Source: Azospirillum isscasi (GTDB lineage: Bacteria; Pseudomonadota; Alphaproteobacteria; Azospirillales; Azospirillaceae). Taken from it: a stretch of DNA of 57,451 nt. The stretch spans positions 1 to 57,451 of the forward strand of contig NZ_JAUJFI010000014.1 of the NCBI RefSeq assembly GCF_030849505.1. The letters run 5' to 3'. The position numbers were made by a program, and so were the translations under genes. This document shows, piece by piece, positions 55,354-57,451 of this stretch. Each line of letters opens with the position of its first letter. Position 1 is the first letter of the stretch. The notes beneath the pieces are model-generated. The model had not been told where the DNA came from, did not search any database, and saw only the letters and a list, made by a program, of their open reading frames with translations.

Positions 55354-55965
55354 TCAGCCCACGGGCGGGTGCAGGGCGATGCCAAGCTCCTCCAGCACCC
55401 CGGCCGGAGCGGGCGGGCGGAAGGCCTTGACCTGCAACTCGTACGCCTCGGCCCGCCGCCAGATCGCCACCGGTTCGAACCCCGCCTCCTGCAGCAGCCG
55501 CCCCAGCAGGTTCGGGGTGAAGCCGGTGCGGTGAGCCATGAAGCGGTTTCCCGCGGCAAGCGCCGGACCGTAGCCGTAGACGACGTCCAGCGGCCGGACC
55601 GGACCCTGCCGGGAGCCGTAGAGCGGCTCGTCCAGCCGGTCCTCGGCCACCAGCTTCGCCACCGCCTGCAGGTCGGGCACGGTCAGCAGGAGCGTGCCGC
55701 CCGGCTTCAGGACGCGCAGGAACTCCCGCAGCGCCACCGAAACCTCGTGCGGGTCGAGATGCTCCAGATTGTGCGACGACCAGACCGCGTCCACCGACCC
55801 GTCGGGCACCGGGGCCATGTCCGTCATCGAGGCGACAATGTCCGGATCGACCTTCGGATCGATGTCGAGACGCAGCTCCCGCCACCCGTCCGCCGGCAGG
55901 GAGCTGCCGAGGATCGAAATGGCGCGCTGACCGCATCCGACATTGAGCACGGTCTTGATGTCCAT
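55354..55965 (-). CDS. Small class I SAM methyltransferase (type 11 like)
   Basis: 203 residues from the ATG at 55965. VLNVGCGQRAISILGSS is the SAM loop, LRLDIDPKVDPDIVASMTDM strand 2, and VDAVWSSHNLEHLDPHEV the motif after strand 4 of methyltransferase 11 proteins; LRVLKPGGTLLLTVPDLQAV is strand 5. A TTG at 55989 would overlap the stop of the upstream gene by three bases (TTGA), and GGAG before the ATG is too distant, so coupled initiation at the TTG cannot be excluded. The protein has no extra domain, unlike the other methyltransferases here. Probably decorates a sugar of the same glycan. Confidence 0.82.
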   Translation of the reverse strand: MDIKTVLNVGCGQRAISILGSSLPADGWRELRLDIDPKVDPDIVASMTDMAPVPDGSVDAVWSSHNLEHLDPHEVSVALREFLRVLKPGGTLLLTVPDLQAVAKLVAEDRLDEPLYGSRQGPVRPLDVVYGYGPALAAGNRFMAHRTGFTPNLLGRLLQEAGFEPVAIWRRAEAYELQVKAFRPPAPAGVLEELGIALHPPVG

Positions 55966-55985
55966 CGGTCTGGAATCGCTCCGGA

Positions 55986-57451
55986 TCAATAGGGGCGCTG
56001 CTTTTCGACGAAACGCAGCAGGATGCCTTCCAGGGCGTCGCCGATCGCGTCGGAGCGGCAGGGGCTGCCGCTCTGCCCGGCGGGCGAGCGGTAGCCGCTG
56101 ACGAAGGCGCCCTCATAGACGCAGTCGAAGCGCTCGGCCGCGGCACCGCGCAGACGGATCGAGAAGCCGATCAGCGGCGTGCCCAGGCCGCGGCTGCCGC
56201 ACATGCCGCCGCCGGTGATCCAGGGGGTTTCCCAGCCGTTGGCGGTCAGGCCCTTGTACTCCAGATCCTCCGGAGCGATGCCCTCGACCGGGGTGATCGA
56301 GAAGGCTTCGATCCACAGCCGCTGCCCGACGGCGCCGGCCCAGGTGGAATCCGCGAAGCGCAGGTCGCCCTGGCGCTGGACGTGGGCCAGGATCTCGGCA
56401 CGCGGGCGGACGGCGGACGGGGCCTGCACCGGAGCCGGAATGGGAGCGCTCTGCACCGGCGCGGCGACCGGCGCCGGGGCGGCGGCGGCCTGCTGGGTCC
56501 CCGGCGTGTCGTCGATGCGGGAGAACTGGAGCGACAGGAGCGCGTTCGGGCGGTCGACGTGCTTGTAGGAAGACAGAATCACGGTCGCAGGGCCGCCCGA
56601 CACTTTGATGATGATGGTGTCGCCCGGCTTGCTCAGCCAGTTGCCCGGCACGCTGCCGATCATCTCGACGCTGCTGCCGGCATGGTTGCCGGGGGACGGC
56701 GCGAGCTGGACGCTGGGCAGGGGGAACTCGCCCGCCGCCGCCGCCCCGCCGCCGTTCGTGACGATCAGGGAATAGAAGCCGGGCGCCAGGGCCAAGGTCT
56801 GGGCCGTTGCCTTGATCTGAATGGATTGTTGGGCTTCTGCGGACGCAACGCTGCCGATCATCGACGACCCCCCGTGGAACTGGAAAATTGAACAGCAGCC
56901 GTCCGGACCATCCGAATCCACCGCTGGAACGCTTGGCCTGTAATCTGGCCGAAAGGAAGAAGATTGTCCGATTGCTACGCCATGCGGCGTATGAGCGTCA
57001 AGAATGCCCAGGAGCGTGTCGTTGATTGTCGCAGGCTCCAGCGATGGTGGCAGCAAATGGCCGCCGCCTTGCTGCCGGATGCGTTCGGACATCGCCCCCA
57101 GATCGAAGGCCGCCACCTCCAGCCCGGCCTTCCAGGCGGTGGACAGGGCGTAGCACCAGGTCTCCGGCGAGATCGAGGGAAGGAAGGCGATGTCCGCCTC
57201 CTGCGCCCGCACCAGGGCGACCGCCTCCTCCTCCGTGAAGCGGCCGGTGACGAAGCCGTGCCCCGTCTCGAACAGGGGCGGGTCCTCCTCGCTGAAGCCG
57301 ACGACCACGAATTCCAGCGGCAGGCCACGCGCCGCGGCGTCGCGGGCGCAGGCCAGCAGAACCTCGTAGCCCTTCTGGATGCCGACCGCGCCGATCGTGC
57401 AGACGCGCCACCGGCGGTCCGGGCCGCGCGGCGGGCGGGCGGCGGCGGGCG
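55986..57451 (-). CDS. GT4-like glycosyltransferase C-terminal part fused to a lectin-like (ChW-like) tail; 5' end beyond the window
   Basis: The frame is open to the right edge, so the N terminus is missing. The visible part starts with the donor half of a GT-B enzyme: VCTIGAVGIQKGYEVLLACA, LEFVVVGFSEED, IAFLPSISPETWCYALSTAW, similar to the end of the protein encoded at 15839. A linker without clear domain (from about 57000 to 56865) follows, then a beta-rich segment, a proline/alanine linker (PAPVAAPVQSAPIPAPVQAP) and a final domain with TWAGAVGQRLWIEAFSITP, LEYKGLTANGWETPWITGG and GTPLIGFSIRLRG. That pattern of W/G-G-x-x-G-x-x-L-x-I-E-A recalls ChW repeats and may bind sugar. An ATG at 56861 with GGGG upstream could start a separate protein. 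Confidence 0.72.
   Translation of the reverse strand, partial: PAAARPPRGPDRRWRVCTIGAVGIQKGYEVLLACARDAAARGLPLEFVVVGFSEEDPPLFETGHGFVTGRFTEEEAVALVRAQEADIAFLPSISPETWCYALSTAWKAGLEVAAFDLGAMSERIRQQGGGHLLPPSLEPATINDTLLGILDAHTPHGVAIGQSSSFRPDYRPSVPAVDSDGPDGCCSIFQFHGGSSMIGSVASAEAQQSIQIKATAQTLALAPGFYSLIVTNGGGAAAAGEFPLPSVQLAPSPGNHAGSSVEMIGSVPGNWLSKPGDTIIIKVSGGPATVILSSYKHVDRPNALLSLQFSRIDDTPGTQQAAAAPAPVAAPVQSAPIPAPVQAPSAVRPRAEILAHVQRQGDLRFADSTWAGAVGQRLWIEAFSITPVEGIAPEDLEYKGLTANGWETPWITGGGMCGSRGLGTPLIGFSIRLRGAAAERFDCVYEGAFVSGYRSPAGQSGSPCRSDAIGDALEGILLRFVEKQRPY

Overview
The window is a dense, very GC-rich (about 70% by eye) surface-polysaccharide locus of a Gram-negative bacterium. The codon use, the many multidomain glycosyltransferases, the GDP-fucose, dTDP-rhamnose and UDP-Galf routes and an RTX serralysin suggest an alphaproteobacterium of the Rhodospirillales, most like Azospirillum. 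That assignment is inference from gene content; there is no rRNA or other taxonomic marker. No tRNA, rRNA, CRISPR array or intact insertion sequence was seen.

Layout. 0-8 kb: the start of a GlmU-like nucleotidyltransferase runs off the left edge; then a GT2, a DUF2142 membrane protein, two methyltransferases, an RgpF-like protein and another GT2. 8-13 kb (minus strand): a GT4, a 953-residue GT2/GT4 fusion and a GT2. 13-18.4 kb (plus): manC, a GT61 (DUF563) and an 856-residue GT2/GT4 fusion. 18.4-26.7 kb (minus): two giant related glycosyltransferases (1538 and 849 residues) separated by 1.2 kb with no convincing gene. 27-30.6 kb (plus): a patch of clearly lower GC with an unknown GT-B-like gene, glf and a second GT61. 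30.9-35.7 kb (plus): gmd, a diverged gmd copy, an ABC-2 polysaccharide exporter (wzm/wzt type) and fcl. 35.7-42 kb: a GT2, then a type I secretion ABC transporter and membrane-fusion protein, then a Sel1-repeat protein. 42-46.5 kb (minus): rmlCBDA with a GNAT gene at the end. 46.7-50.3 kb (minus): a GT4 and a serralysin-type RTX metalloprotease with a good promoter. 50.7-51.8 kb (plus): an FAD oxidoreductase. 51.8-57.4 kb (minus): an overlapping run of gmhA-like, methyltransferase, GT4, methyltransferase and a GT fused to a lectin-like tail that runs off the right edge.

How it fits together. ManC, Gmd and Fcl would make GDP-L-fucose; RmlABCD dTDP-L-rhamnose; Glf UDP-galactofuranose. About a dozen glycosyltransferase genes (GT2, GT4, GT61, RgpF) would assemble the glycan, and methyltransferases and an acetyltransferase would decorate it. 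Wzm/Wzt would export it across the inner membrane. The type I exporter is a reasonable candidate for secreting the RTX protease about 8 kb away; its outer-membrane TolC-like partner is not in the window.

Most unusual is a small N-terminal module, here called the GWA module (G-W-A/I, then R-x-D-L/V, then G-F), which I see six times in five otherwise unrelated enzymes: a methyltransferase, three glycosyltransferases and a GNAT. The 1538-residue protein also carries five copies of an NPDV-type repeat before its GT domains. Together these suggest a shared targeting or glycan-contact module specific to this locus.
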